From NCBI GenBank assembly GCA_012934845.2, contig WNNJ02001739.1, positions 310,001 through 374,000 on the forward strand: a stretch of DNA of 64,000 nucleotides, given 5' to 3'. The notes under the pieces are model-generated. The model saw nothing but the letters and a program-made list of their open reading frames with translations, searched no databases and was not told the DNA's origin. Positions 33,798 through 45,140 of the stretch are shown in pieces (the first letter of the stretch is position 1; each line of letters opens with the position of its first letter). Source of the DNA: Pomphorhynchus laevis. Its lineage: Eukaryota; Acanthocephala; Palaeacanthocephala; Echinorhynchida; Pomphorhynchidae. A program made the position numbers and the translations under genes.

Positions 33798-34100
33798 TGA
33801 ATCAAATCAGCTAACGGAGTCTACTTATTTAATATAATTATAAAATAAACAAAACATAATAATGCTAAATCAAAATTTAATAATTAAATAATAAAATAAA
33901 TAATTGTTTTTAGATAATTGTTTTCAAATTTTTCAAAAAGTTACATTATGGATTTGTTTGATATCGCATGCTTATATTTACATGCTTCGGTGTCACTTCA
34001 TCTTTCATACACAGCAGTAAGGCAAAATACATGTGAATGATATATGTCCGCTTAAATAATATTTTTGATATATATGTTTCGTTAATATTAATTCAAATAT
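33798..34100 (-). repeat. Diverged PLE-like tail copy
   Basis: Starts with AATCAAATCAGCTAACGGAG and TAAACAAAACATAATAATGC, the family's terminal block, then loses similarity. A weak CAGCAG...AAATACATG echo of the GC-rich block follows near 34010-34040. Confidence 0.6.
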
Positions 34101-34798
34101 AGCAGGTGAGCTCTATTATGATGGTAAAAAATACAGGTCAAATTAACAAATGAACAGATAAAGCATTGATAAAATCTTCCTATAGGCAAATTAATCTTCC
34201 TATAGACAAATAATCTTCCTACAGACAAATTTTTAAAATGATAATTTTTAATTAAATATTCAATAATTTAGTATTTTGTAAAAAACCAACATTTAGAATT
34301 AAGATAAAAGTTTTACATGTTTATATTTCGTTGATTTAAATATGAAAATGCATTTGTTAATTGATTATATAATTGATTTTCGCAATTGATTAACCAAAAT
34401 GACCGGACTCAATATTTTCCGGCACTTATTCATACGCAATTTTCACATATTTAATTCAAACATTTGCATATAATTTGTTATGATGTATTTTGTCAACTCA
34501 ATAATTAGATCAAATAACTAATCATATAAATCAAAAATAAAGATAAATAATAAATAATTATAAGATTTTATACAATTCATACAATTTAATACCATCCAAA
34601 TCAGGCAAAGCTCAATGTCCTTGTAAAAACGCTACACCTTCCCAATCTTCTCTCTGAAGGAGACATCTGTCTCCTTCAGGCGGGGCCTCTTAAAATAATA
34701 CTGGAGCTCAAGATATAGATTCCAGCTGAGTAGGGATAGAGAGAAAATTAATCGTCTTTTTTCCTACTCAATCTTTCTTTTGGAAGATATTCAAGAAA
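34101..34798. other. AT-rich spacer
   Basis: Nothing recognised apart from a GGAGACATCTGTCTCC hairpin near 34658-34675. Confidence 0.4.
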
Positions 34799-36170
34799 AA
34801 TCAAATCAGCCAACTGAGTCTACGAATTTAATATAATTAGAAAATAAACAAAACATAATAATGCTAAATCAAAATTTAATAATTAAATAATAAAATTAAT
34901 AATTGTTATAAGATTTTTTATAATTTATATCAAGTTAAAATAAAAAATTGAAATTTAAAATAAACGTCATTTTTATGAATTGACTAATAAATAACAGACG
35001 TTGTATCAGAATAACAATTAGATGTCATCAGGAAGAACTGCTATGCTATCAGATTTCGGACCCTAACTCTTCTACGCAACATAGCAGCGGGGCCAAATAC
35101 ATGCTAATGATGTATTTCCTCTGATAAAACTATCGAGTATCTTATTCTAATACAAAGTATATTATTTATTATCCATTCATAAAAATTTGCCACTTAAGAG
35201 TTTAAATTTATTCTTATATTATTGTGTTGATTTTTATTTTACTATTTTCTGTTTGATGTTATTTTTATAGTAACCTAGTTTAAAATATGTATCTATTAAA
35301 TTATTTAAATGATTTTGAAGAAAGCCAATATCATTACATATTGTTGCAATTCTTAAAATTTCAGTATTTAATGTATTATATTTTATATTATATGGTATGC
35401 ATGAATGCTCATGCAAAAATATGTTTCTTGTAAATTTAAATATGTCATCTTAACGATATAAATTAATAGTAGTTTTAATTAATGTTAATTTAATGTTCAT
35501 ATCTAGATAAACACCTTCTTTATCATTAATATTGGTTTTGTTAAGAATAAGGCTTTCTGGATAAATTTGTTCACTAATTGAATAAAAATTATTAGAATTA
35601 AATACACATATATAATCAATGTATCGAAACATATATTTCATATATTTATATAGTTTAGATTTAGTTTTTACACAGTTATGAACAAATTCATATTCTATAA
35701 AGCTTAAAAACAAGTTAGCTATAATTGGGCTACTATTACCACCCATTGGAACACATTTTACTTGTCTAAATATTGATGTCCCTACTTTTAAATAATTTTG
35801 ATTTATCAAAATATTAAAGGCTTTTATTAATTCAATTTTATCCATGTATTTATATTTATTTGATGGTTTAATTTTTGTTAGATAGGAGTTATAATTATTA
35901 TAACATATATATGTATATCTTTTTCCGAATAAAAAGACAGAAAGTGGTTTTAATGTACATTTAAACGCACTACATATGAACCTAGGTTTTATTAGATTTT
36001 TGTGTAATTTTGGATTCCAATATAATATAGGTATAGTTTTATTATCTGATTCAACCCTTGTACACTTCTTATCCATTATAGAACAATGACTTGTAATAAT
36101 TGTTTCTAAACTCAACTCACAACATTCATATGTTGTGTTTATATTTAAATCATTATAATTCACTTATTTA
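34799..36170 (-). mobile_element. Penelope-like element copy with tail and RT
   Basis: Minus strand. 36163-35450 encodes one frame with IPILYWNPKLHKNLIKPRFI, a palm-proximal [29 protein letters not shown] (for the usual YIDD) and [13 protein letters not shown]. 35416-35234 supplies [13 protein letters not shown] and the helical region [18 protein letters not shown]. 35170-34799 is the 3' tail with the GC-rich block and the terminal CTAACTGAGTCTACG-like motif. Compared with the copy at 990-2340, a segment after LKPLSV is absent here. The catalytic YIDD second Asp is a Tyr, so it is dead as it stands. Like the 990-2340 copy, it begins at the phrase encoding NYNDLNINTTYEC, so that may be the family's usual truncation point. 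Confidence 0.8.
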
Positions 36171-37600
36171 ATCAGTATATCATAATAAAGCTTTTTTGCT
36201 TATGAAGACAAAGTTATTACTAGCTTTATCAATAGTTGTTATTATATAGTTATGCTTTATTTTTCTAAAAAAGTTTAAATTTGCATACTTCTGCTCTGCT
36301 TTTATCAATTTATCAAACTGCATAAATTGAATTGATTAATCTCTTAATTTTTTTGTAATTTATAATTTATAATATATAATTTATCTATACGGATAATTAA
36401 GTAGTCAATGTTAAATAAATCGATTTCTACCTTTGTTTATAAATATAATATAATTATAATATAATATCATAATTAATATAATATTATATATTATAATATT
36501 ATATCGTATTGTAAGCAACAAAATTATTAGAATTGTCTTTTACAATCTCCTGTAATTGTTGTTTGTATTTCAAACAACAAAATTATTAAAAATGTTTTTT
36601 CTTATTGGTTCTTATCAAATTCAATAAAATAATTTCCTTTATCGTTTTCAGAAAATGATTGCAATTGTGTAGCCAAATGACCGCATTTAAAGTTTAAACG
36701 TCTTTTATATATTTTCATAATGCATTACAATAACTTACTAAATTAAATAAATACACATTAAATACCAAACGAATACTCCAAATGCTAAATTGATATTAAA
36801 CATCGATATCATCTTTTAAATTTATTATCGATTCAAATTTATAAAAATTTAGTAAAATGAACAGAAATTCATAAAATTTACAACCTTCGTTAATAATGTT
36901 TTAAGCAACATCAGACACTTGATGTTGCCAAGTTGTAATCAACGTAAAATTAATGCGTTAAGTACTCCTACTATTTAAGTCATCAGTTGCCTACAATTGT
37001 TGTAGATAATTGCCAAACGTTCTTTGAAATGTAGCTAAATGTTGTTTTCGCTGGAGAACGTACTTCAATGGCATTTTAAAAACTTTAAGCCAAGTACTCT
37101 CATGAGATTTTAGGATAGAATCTCATGTTATGTTGCGATCAAAAATATAGACATTTTCATTCTGTGAAGAATGATTGGTGCGAAAGAATTATAAGTTTGA
37201 AAGCAAGCCGGCTGTGATTAATGGCTTGTAGTTTTATAAATATTTAGTTATATATGCTAATTTTGTCTTAAAAAGACAATCTATATTCCAAATAATATGT
37301 AATTCGATTAAGCTGGTTAAAATTTAATTATGAGACGTAACTATAACATTCAGAGCTTTCTCTTAAGTAATAAAAATCTTAACTGTGAAATCGACCAATC
37401 AATTTAGCCATATTTCTACAACCTTCAAACAGAAAATATATTGATGAATTTTAAAGAAATCATTATATATAAAGTAAAAATTTTACAATTTTAGAAATCT
37501 GCACTGCGTAGTATTTAAAATAACATCGTAAGTATTTAAATGATAAAGCGGCAAGATAAAATATGGTAGAAAATGTAGGTATATACAACTTTTAATTTAA
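36171..37600. other. AT-rich intergenic stretch, nothing recognised
   Basis: 1.4 kb upstream of the zinc-finger gene's duplicated flank. No exon, RNA or repeat was recognised. Confidence 0.45.
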
Positions 37601-37602
37601 AC

Positions 37603-37985
37603 TCAAGTAAAGTCAACTGTTTTAATTTACATTTAGCACTATAACATCTAAATGTGAGAATATTTTTTATTTGTATGGAAAAAATATTATTAATAATTAT
37701 ATATAATAATATAAAAGCGTAAATATTAAGACATATTCGAATGATAATAAATAGAATTGATTTAATTAATGCGATATTGCATGTGATTGATTAACCTGTA
37801 TATTTCAGTGTTGCGATTAGGAATTGCAGTTTATAATTAAATCAACATTAATTTCTAATCTTGTGCATGTTCATTAATTAATTTATTATTAATTAATGTG
37901 ATATTGCATGTGATTGATTAACCTGTATATTTCAGTGTTGCTATTAGAAATAGCAGTTTATAATTAAATCAACATTAATTTCTTA
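37603..37985 (+). repeat. R2 repeat, upstream copy
   Basis: 37603-37860 recurs at 44178-44430 in the same orientation, and in part inverted at 45635-45803. Shared phrases are CTCAAGTAAAGTCAACTGTT, TTATTTGTATGGAAAAAATA and TGCATGTGATTGATTAACCT. The last part is repeated in tandem at about 37880-37985. Confidence 0.9.
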
Positions 37986-38077
37986 TCTATGATGACAATA
38001 GATAATAATCTACATGATATGTTATATCATGTTATGTTACATAATATCATATTATATTATGTTATGATATAATAAAT

Positions 38078-38445
38078 TATATACTTTGTATTAGAATAAG
38101 ATACTAGATAATTAAATTTCATCAGAGGAAATACATAATTAGCATGTAGTTGGCCCCGCTGCTATGTTGGGTAGAGGAGTGAAGTGCCGAAACCTGATAG
38201 CATAGCAGTTCCTCCTGATGACCTCTAATTCTTATTCTGATACAACGTCTGTTATTTATTAGTCAATTCATAAAAATGACGTTTATTTTAAATTTTATTT
38301 TTTATTTTAACTTGATTTAAATTATTGGAAATCTAAAAACAATTATTAATTTTATTATTTAATTATTAAATTTTGATTTAGCATTATTATGTTTTGTTTA
38401 TTTTATAATTATATTAAATACGTAGACTCAGTTAGCTGATTTGAC
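38078..38445 (+). repeat. PLE-like 3' tail copy
   Basis: Begins at the end of the RT region (TTTGTATTAGAATAAGATAC). Carries the block TTGGCCCCGCTGCTATG...GCATAGCAGTTCCTCC and ends with TACGTAGACTCAGTTAGCTG. No RT sequence is attached. Confidence 0.85.
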
Positions 38446-39175
38446 TTGTTTATGTTTGTAAGGACGGATACGATCTGAGCAAGTTTTTCTAATATGCATA
38501 TTGCCGACAACATGACTTTTTTAAAAAACATTTTCATAAAACACAAACGATTATATAGTTAAAGAATGTTCCGAAAACTTTTGTATTCTTCCTTCTTCAA
38601 GGCTATATTTAAAAGTTAATAAATCGAATTTGTAATCATATTGTAATACTCTCATCCATATGCAGACAGTCTTTATTTTTAAGTTTATTTCATAGTCGAT
38701 ATAATATAAATATCGATTATAAATCTATTGTTTACTTATTGATCTATTAATTATCGATGTTAAAACTAATTTCAACAGAGAAAGTGAATTAGCTCAATTA
38801 TCTGCGAGTGAACCTCTCTTGCCTTATCAATTAAAGATGTATGATACAATAAAATTCAAAAATTATTATAGATTTGAATTTATTTGTTCTCCATTCCTTG
38901 ATAACTAACAAACAAATGTGACTTTGTTATGGATGTAGTTTGTATACGAAATAAAGTCCAATTTATTTTTATTATTAATAAAAAGTAAAATCCATAAATT
39001 GTATATAATAGGAATATAGATAATATATATTTTATAATATATACATATATTGGAAATATATATTTCCTATAAATGAAATATTATATTTGCAGACAATTTT
39101 GACATTTCAAAGGTTGTTTTAAAACATATTTAGCAAGCAGTGTAAATACAGAAAAACTGCGATCCAATAGTTGCA
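38446..39175 (+). promoter_or_regulatory. 5' flank of the zinc-finger gene (recurs downstream)
   Basis: Presumed to hold the promoter and 5' UTR because it directly precedes the first exon. 38446-38620, 38620-38830 and 38870-38960 recur at 46823-47020, 47475-47705 and 47130-47222. No TATA box or start site can be fixed. Confidence 0.4.
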
Positions 39176-42100
39176 ATGTATAATAACCTTATGAATGGTA
39201 ACAGAGATATGTGGATGTACCACTCAAAGGGTTATACACAGTGTAAATTCGGAACTCAGCGCCCGTTTAAACAAGACTCATCGTCAACGTTTTGCTATCC
39301 ATTAAGCTTTCCAGATTCAATAGCAGCGACAACAGCTGCCAGTGCATGGATTTTCAATGAACACAGCCAAACTCTGCTGCCAACATTCATCGATATTCTT
39401 AATTTGAATCAGTTAATAACTTCCATGGATAGCCGGAATTTATATGACAAAAAGGCAGCTATGCATATATTTCAATCTCTACCTCCAAAGCATCAGATAA
39501 AAAAGGAATTCAAATGCGATCTCTGCGGCAGTCAATTCAAACGAAGTTCAACTTTGGCAACACACAGATTAATTCACTCAAATAACAAGCCTTATGCGTG
39601 TGAATTCTGCGATAAAAAATTTCATCAAAAGTCAGACATGAAGAAGCACACATTCGTTCACACGGGTAAGCTCGTTGATTTTGTTCAAAACGGATACTCA
39701 ATGGTATTTTTTTAATCAAACTCTAAAAATAATGGTAAAACTCAAAATCATAATTGCTTGATCGTTTATTGTAGCAATCAATTAATTCTAATGAATTAAG
39801 CAATTCAAGTGAATTTGAAATTGAATTTGTTGAGTCCAGTTAAAAGTCCAGTCCCTTTATTTTAAATTGAAATTGAAGTAAAAACTAGCCAATTAACCAG
39901 CAGTAAGTAAAGGTCACTTAAAATGTAATTTGTTTCTGATTGTTTTTTTCTGATAGCAGAACTAACATTTGATTAAGATATCGCCCCATATACCAATCAC
40001 GCTTAAAAGAGATGTCATTTTACATACTCGACTGTGTAGAGATATGAGTAAATGATAGGCAATAATAAATTAATATTTTTTTATCTTTTATTTTAATCCC
40101 CAATTTGTAGATAATAAAATATAAATTTGTAGTTTGTTTTCAATGTATTTTCTGATTAAGACAGCAGAATTAACATTTGATACTAAAATGATAAATAAAT
40201 GATAAAAGCAGCTGAAACGACTGATAAATATGTTTATTCTTCAAGCTATCCATCAGAGGGAATGCTGTGTTATTAGGTAATGGTGTTTAGTGCATTTGAA
40301 GTAAGATTAGGTTATTACCAAATATGTAATATTACAATTATGTTATCAGGTGTTAGCCCATAGTCCTCAATCCAACATAGCAGCTGGGCCAAATATATGC
40401 TGATAAAAATCCAAGGATTTATTTACTCTGATAAAATTTAATTATTACTCTCTTACTTTAACAACAAAAATATTATCACCAAATTTATATCATTTATTGA
40501 AACTAAGATTAGAGATCATCTAAATATTCGTAAATAATGCATTTAAATTACTTTAAATAATTGGATAATAAATTAAGTTCAAACTACCTATATCATTTTT
40601 ACCATCTCAGTTTCGTGACATCGAAAGCTGTAGAGGAGTTAGGGTCCGAAACCTGATAGCATAGCAGTTCCTCCTGATGACCTCTAATTCTTATTCTGAT
40701 ACAACGTCTGTTATTTATTAGTCAATTCATAAAAATTGATTTTTATTTTAAATTTCAATTTTTTATTTTAACTTGATTTAAATTATAGAAAATCTAAAAA
40801 CAATTATTAATTTTATTATTTAATTATTAAATTTTGATTTAGCATTATTATGTTTTGTTTATTTTATAATTATATTAAATACGTAGACTCAGTTAGCTGA
40901 TTTGATTAAATGTAATGTCTTTAATGAACTCTAACTGTAAGACAAAGTAAAAAAAGCGGTATCTTACATAAACCTTATTAAAAAGAATACAGTAGGAACA
41001 ATGTAGTTGATTCGAATAAAGCTTTGAAATGATAAACCTACTCAGGTTTCGAAAAAAAATTTTACCATCTCAGTTTCGTGACATCGAAAGCTGTAGAGGA
41101 GTTAGGGGCCGAAACCTGATAGCATAGCAGTTCCTCCTGATGACCTCTAATTCTTATTCTGATACAACGTCTGTTATTTATTAGTCAATTCATAAAAATG
41201 ACGTTTATTTTAAATTTTATTTTTTAACTTGATTAAAATTATAGAAAATCTAAAAACAATTATTAATTTTATTATTTAATTATTAAATTTTGATTTAGCA
41301 TTATTATGTTTTGTTTATTCTATAATTATATAACAATACGTAGACTCAGTTAGCTGATTTGATTCTATGCAAACATAAACTATAATTTCACTTATATTCT
41401 TATTCTAATACAACGTCTGTTATTTATTAGTCAATTCATAAAAATGACTTTTAAATTTCAATTTTTTATTTTAACTTGATTTAAATTATAGAAAATCTAA
41501 AAACAATTATTAATTTTATTATTTAATTATTAAAATTTGATTTAGCATTATTATGTTTTGTTTATTTTATAATTATATAAAATACATAGACTCAGCTAAC
41601 TGATTTGATTTATGAATTTACTAATAAATAACATTCGTTGTATCATAATAAGGATTATAGGTCATTAGAATGAACTGCTATGCTATCAGGTGTCGACCTG
41701 ATATTCCTAAACCCAATTATAGATGACAACCCAATTATTTGATTCATAGACAATTAGATGACAAATTATGGTTTCCTGTATTTAATAAATTATATATAAC
41801 ATTTATAAATTTATATAAATATTTAATATTTTATTAAATATAAATTTTATAAATATAAATAAAAGCTAAGAAAAGTAAATTAAAGATTATAAAAATTCAT
41901 TACAAAATATTAAATTTATTTTTTACGTTCTAGGTCTGTTATACGAGATCTCTTAAACAGATGTACTCGAATTTGTCACCACTTAAAATATTTAAATTAA
42001 AATATTTATAAATATTTAAATTGTGTTTTACCATATTTATTGAGAAGGATCATTCAGGTGAAATAATAGCAATCACCATTACTGAGAAAGATCATTCAGG

Positions 42101-43516
42101 TGAAATAATATCAATACCCATTACTGAGAAGGATCATTCAGGTGAAATAATATAAATCACCATGAGCTAAACGAAAATTCATCATAAATTTAAATTTTTA
42201 GCAACAGCATAAGTTTTTAAAACTAATTGGTGTTTGATTTATAATTTAATTTAAATTTAATTAAATTTAATTTTAGATTACATTTTATCATTTAAAAATA
42301 CTTAAACTATCAGCTATATTATCTAAGTATTTATAAACTGCACATATAATCTTTAAATCAAGATTTATATAAAAATTTAAAATCTAAAAAATTAAATTAC
42401 ATTTTAATTTAAAATTCAGGATTTAATACTAAAATTCGTCAGTTTCAATACTTCAATTTTATATTTAAAGTATAAAATATATATTATATATACTTTCATT
42501 TTATCGTATTTTATCGTAAAATTAATTAACCTTATATTCGGAAAAAGATATACATATATATGTTATAATAATTATAACGCCTATCTAACAAAAATTAAAC
42601 AATCAAGTTAAATATAAATATATGGATAAAATTGAATTAATAGAATCCTTAAATATTTTGATAAATCAAAATTATTTAAAAGTAGGGACATCTATATTTA
42701 GACAAGTAAAAGGTGTTCCAATGGGTGGTAATAGTAGCCCAATTATAGCTGACTTGTTTTTAAGCTTTATAGAATATGAATTTGTTCATAACTGTGTAAA
42801 AACTAAATCTAAACAATATAAATATATGAAATATATGTTTCGATACATTGATGATATATGTGTATTTAATTCTAATAATTTTTATTCAATTAGTGAGCAC
42901 ATTTATCCAGAAAGCCTTATTCTTAACAAAACCAATATTAATGATAAAGAAGGTGTATATCTAGATATGAACATTAAATTAACATTAACTAAAACTACTA
43001 TTAATTTATATCGTAAAGATGACATATTTAAATTTACAAGAAACATATTTTTGCATGAGCATTCATGCATACCATATAATATAAAATATAATACATTAAA
43101 TAATGAAATTTTAAGAATTGCAACAATTTGTAACGATATTGGCTTTCTTCAAAATCATTTAAATAATTTAATAGATACATATTTTAAACTATGTTACTAT
43201 AAAAATACCATCAAGCAGAAAATAGTTAAATATATAAATCAATACAAAATAGTAAAAATAAATTTAAAATCATTAGCGAAAAATTTTTATGGATGGATAA
43301 TAAATAATATACTTTGCATTAGAATAAGATACTAGATAGTTATTTCAGAGGAAATACATCATTAGCATGTATTTGGCCCCGCTGCTATGTTGGGTAGAGG
43401 AGTTAGGGGCCGAAACCTGATAGCATAGCAGTTCCTCCTGATGACCTCTAATTCTTATTCTGATACAACGTCTGTTATTTATTAGTCAATTCATAAAAAT
43501 GACGTTTATTTTAAAT

Positions 43517-43547
<31 letters not shown>

Positions 43548-44048
43548 ACTTGATTAAAATTATAGAAAATCTAAAAACAATTATTAATTTTATTATTTAA
43601 TTATTAAATTTTGATTTAGCATTATTATGTTTTGTTTATTTTATAATTATATAACAATACGTAGACTCAGTTAGCTGATTTAATTTCAATACTAAAATTT
43701 CAATTTTAAATTATTTATTCATATTTACTTGCAGGTGAAAAGCCTCATGTATGCAAAATATGTAATAAGGCATTTTCGCAATCATCCAATTTAATTACAC
43801 ACATAAGAAAGCATACCGGGTTCAAGCCCTATGCATGTGACGAATGCAATAAAGCATATCAAAGAAAGGTAGATCTACGAAGACACCAGGAAACGTTTCA
43901 CGGGAAATTCTTAAATTGCCTACACGGAACACCTAGAAACTTTCCGGCAAAAGTCAGTTCAAATCTTTTCGAACAGACTGGCATTATTAAAATGAAAGAT
44001 CCAATAGGATATGAGATAAGACAACTGGAATCCGATACTACTATTTAA
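39176..44048 (+). CDS. GFI1/senseless-type C2H2 zinc-finger transcription factor, two exons
   Basis: Exons 39176-39665 and 43735-44048 join in phase across a GT-AG intron of 4,069 bases to give 267 residues. Four C2H2 fingers lie at about 114-134, 142-162, 170-190 and 198-219. The finger helices match the GFI1/senseless/pag-3 family closely: [51 protein letters not shown] and [16 protein letters not shown]. Such proteins are nuclear repressors or activators in neural and sensory cell fate. Invertebrate senseless has four such fingers, vertebrate GFI1 six. Residues 1-110 are poorly conserved; I see no clear SNAG start (MPRSFLV). The tail after finger 4 is short. The split falls in the linker after finger 2 (HTG/EKP). 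The start ATG is the first in the frame; an upstream exon is possible. Confidence 0.9.
39720..40595. other. Intron sequence with a weak minus-strand PLE-tail copy
   Basis: First part of the zinc-finger intron. 40330-40450 is a diverged minus-strand tail: GGGCCAAATATATGC and CAACATAGCAGC on the plus strand. Confidence 0.55.
40597..40905 (+). repeat. PLE-like tail copy, 5'-variant
   Basis: Starts with TTTTACCATCTCAGTTTCGT and joins the standard tail at GTAGAGGAGTTAGGG; ends at CTCAGTTAGCTGATTTGATT. It shares this unusual 5' extension with the copy at 41059. Confidence 0.85.
41059..41364 (+). repeat. PLE-like tail copy, 5'-variant, second
   Basis: Same 5' extension and ending as the copy at 40597, separated by about 150 bases of other sequence. 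Confidence 0.85.
41399..41720. repeat. PLE-like tail copies, truncated, on both strands
   Basis: 41399-41612 is a plus-strand tail lacking the GC-rich block. 41613-41720 is a diverged minus-strand piece with AGGTCATTAGAATGAACTGC. Confidence 0.7.
42039..42161. repeat. 42-bp tandem repeat, three units
   Basis: The unit contains GAGAAGGATCATTCAGGTGA, then AATAATA and AATCACC. Units begin at 42039, 42078 and 42120, within the zinc-finger intron. Confidence 0.9.
42520..43685 (+). mobile_element. Penelope-like element copy with longest open RT frame
   Basis: 42622-43335 is an open 237-residue frame. In order it has [40 protein letters not shown] (motif B), [10 protein letters not shown] with an intact YIDD catalytic box (motif C), [13 protein letters not shown], and a helical C-terminal region with [20 protein letters not shown]. 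The preceding 42540-42600 matches the upstream part of other copies but lacks motif A and the N-terminus. 43310-43682 is a full tail with the GC-rich block and terminal CTCAGTTAGCTG. It lies in sense orientation in the zinc-finger intron, 50 bases before exon 2. The Y.PKLHK, PMGG and YIDD set is why I call it Penelope-like; no GIY-YIG endonuclease is visible in this family. Confidence 0.8.
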
Positions 44049-44158
44049 TTAGTGATCATTTAATTTTTAATGTCGACCGAATTTATCAACGATGTTGTGT
44101 CTATTTTATAGAAAAAATTACAAAAGTGTTTGCAAATGCCTTGATTCCATTAGCAAAA

Positions 44159-44164
44159 AATAAA
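44159..44164 (+). terminator. Poly(A) signal of the zinc-finger gene
   Basis: AATAAA about 110 bases after the stop codon. The R2 repeat copy starts just beyond it. Confidence 0.5.
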
Positions 44165-44177
44165 AAGTTACTGTACA

Positions 44178-44430
44178 TAAACTCAAGTAAAGTCAACTGT
44201 TTTAGTTTACATTTAGCAGTATAACATTTAAATGTAAGAATATTTTTTATTTGTATGGAAAAAATATTATTAATAATTATATATAATAATATAAAAGCCT
44301 AAATATTAAGACATATTCGAATGATTATAAATAGAATTGATTTAATTAATGTGATATTGCATGTGATTGATTAACCTGTATATTTCAGTGTTGCGATTAG
44401 GAATGGCAGTTTATAATTAAATCAACATTA
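44178..44430 (+). repeat. R2 repeat, downstream copy
   Basis: Near-identical by eye to 37603-37860, same orientation, immediately after the zinc-finger gene's poly(A) signal. Confidence 0.9.
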
Positions 44431-44648
44431 TTAATATTAATCAATATTATTAATATTTATAATAATATTATTTATCAAAATATTATATTAATATTTATAA
44501 TAATATTAATTATCAAAATATTAATTATTTAATATTAATTAAATATTAAAGAGATTTAATATTAATTAAATCTCAAAAGTAAATATTGACGTAGATATAT
44601 CAATTCTTTGTTTTTTTAAATACCAAATCAATTGACTGCATATATATT

Positions 44649-44764
44649 GTTTCGATGGGATCATGAAGATCGATTGAAATCGGGACTGGTGATCCTTTAA
44701 TGGACATCCATCAAAGGATCACCAGTCCCGATTTCAATTGATCTTCATGATCCCATACGAAACT
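44649..44764. repeat. Long palindrome, arms about 50 bp
   Basis: 44649-44698 is the reverse complement of 44713-44764 apart from one substitution (GATCGATTG against GATCAATTG) and small end differences, around a 14-base spacer. The right arm is the start of the SINE copy at 44705; the left arm is an inverted duplication of it. Confidence 0.93.
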
Positions 44765-45140
44765 CTATAATAAGCATGCCAGAGAGCATCTCGGATAATA
44801 CAGTTTCTGGATATCATGATGAAAGGTTTCATATACTGTCTGAAATCTGGCAATCCTGAATTCGTAGCCTAGCAGTCAAGAGCGCAAGCCAAGTACGGAG
44901 AGCGACAGCTCGAATCTCGGATGTGTCAAGTTTCAAAAGGTGAAGAGTTGGTAGTCAGCCTTCTGACGAGCCCGGGGCTACCAACATGTGGCAAAAATCG
45001 GGCGAAACGAAAACGGCTGTGGTAATGGTGCCGTTAGTAGTCAGGGTCTATGAAATTGGATATTATGAGGGAAGGATTCTGTAGCTGGTTTTCAATGCGA
45101 AAGTCACCTTGTGTGACCTAGCAACTATCCAATATATATA
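44705..45140 (+). mobile_element. tRNA-derived SINE with hammerhead ribozyme, copy 2 (best preserved)
   Basis: The left region AAAGGATCACCAGTCCCGAT is followed by a leader shared with copy 1. A box-A-like TAGCCTAGCAGTCAAGAGCG lies near 44870-44890 and a box-B-like AGCTCGAATCTC near 44907-44918. A hammerhead core follows at 44955-45050. The last part before 45140 is not shared clearly with the other copies. Pol III promoter plus ribozyme is the schistosome S-alpha plan. It is inserted in sequence derived from the zinc-finger gene's flank. Confidence 0.8.
44955..45050 (+). ncRNA. Candidate hammerhead ribozyme (type I)
   Basis: CTGACGA at 44963-44969 fits the conserved CUGANGA strand. Stem II is GCCC (44970-44973) with GGGC (45000-45003), enclosing a hairpin GCTAC/GTGGC. 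GAAAC follows directly at 45004-45008. Stem III can form from AACGGC and GCCGTT (near 45012-45017 and 45030-45035), with an internal loop and a C-G closing pair. GTC at 45040-45042 supplies the cleavage triplet. Stem I is CCTT (before 44963) with AGGG (45043-45046), including one G-T pair. All core positions are therefore present. Stem I is short, and activity is inferred, not shown. Confidence 0.65.

Noticed and set aside
43345-43460. Hammerhead ribozyme in the PLE-like tail (it has GAAAC and CTGATGA)
   Set aside because: The bases next to GAAA and CTGATGA cannot form stem II (C opposite C), and there is no room for stems I and III between them.
43345-43460. HDV-like double-pseudoknot ribozyme in the same block
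   Set aside because: P1- and P2-like strands occur in the right order, but the purine-rich segment between them cannot form the P3 hairpin, and no P4 is visible.
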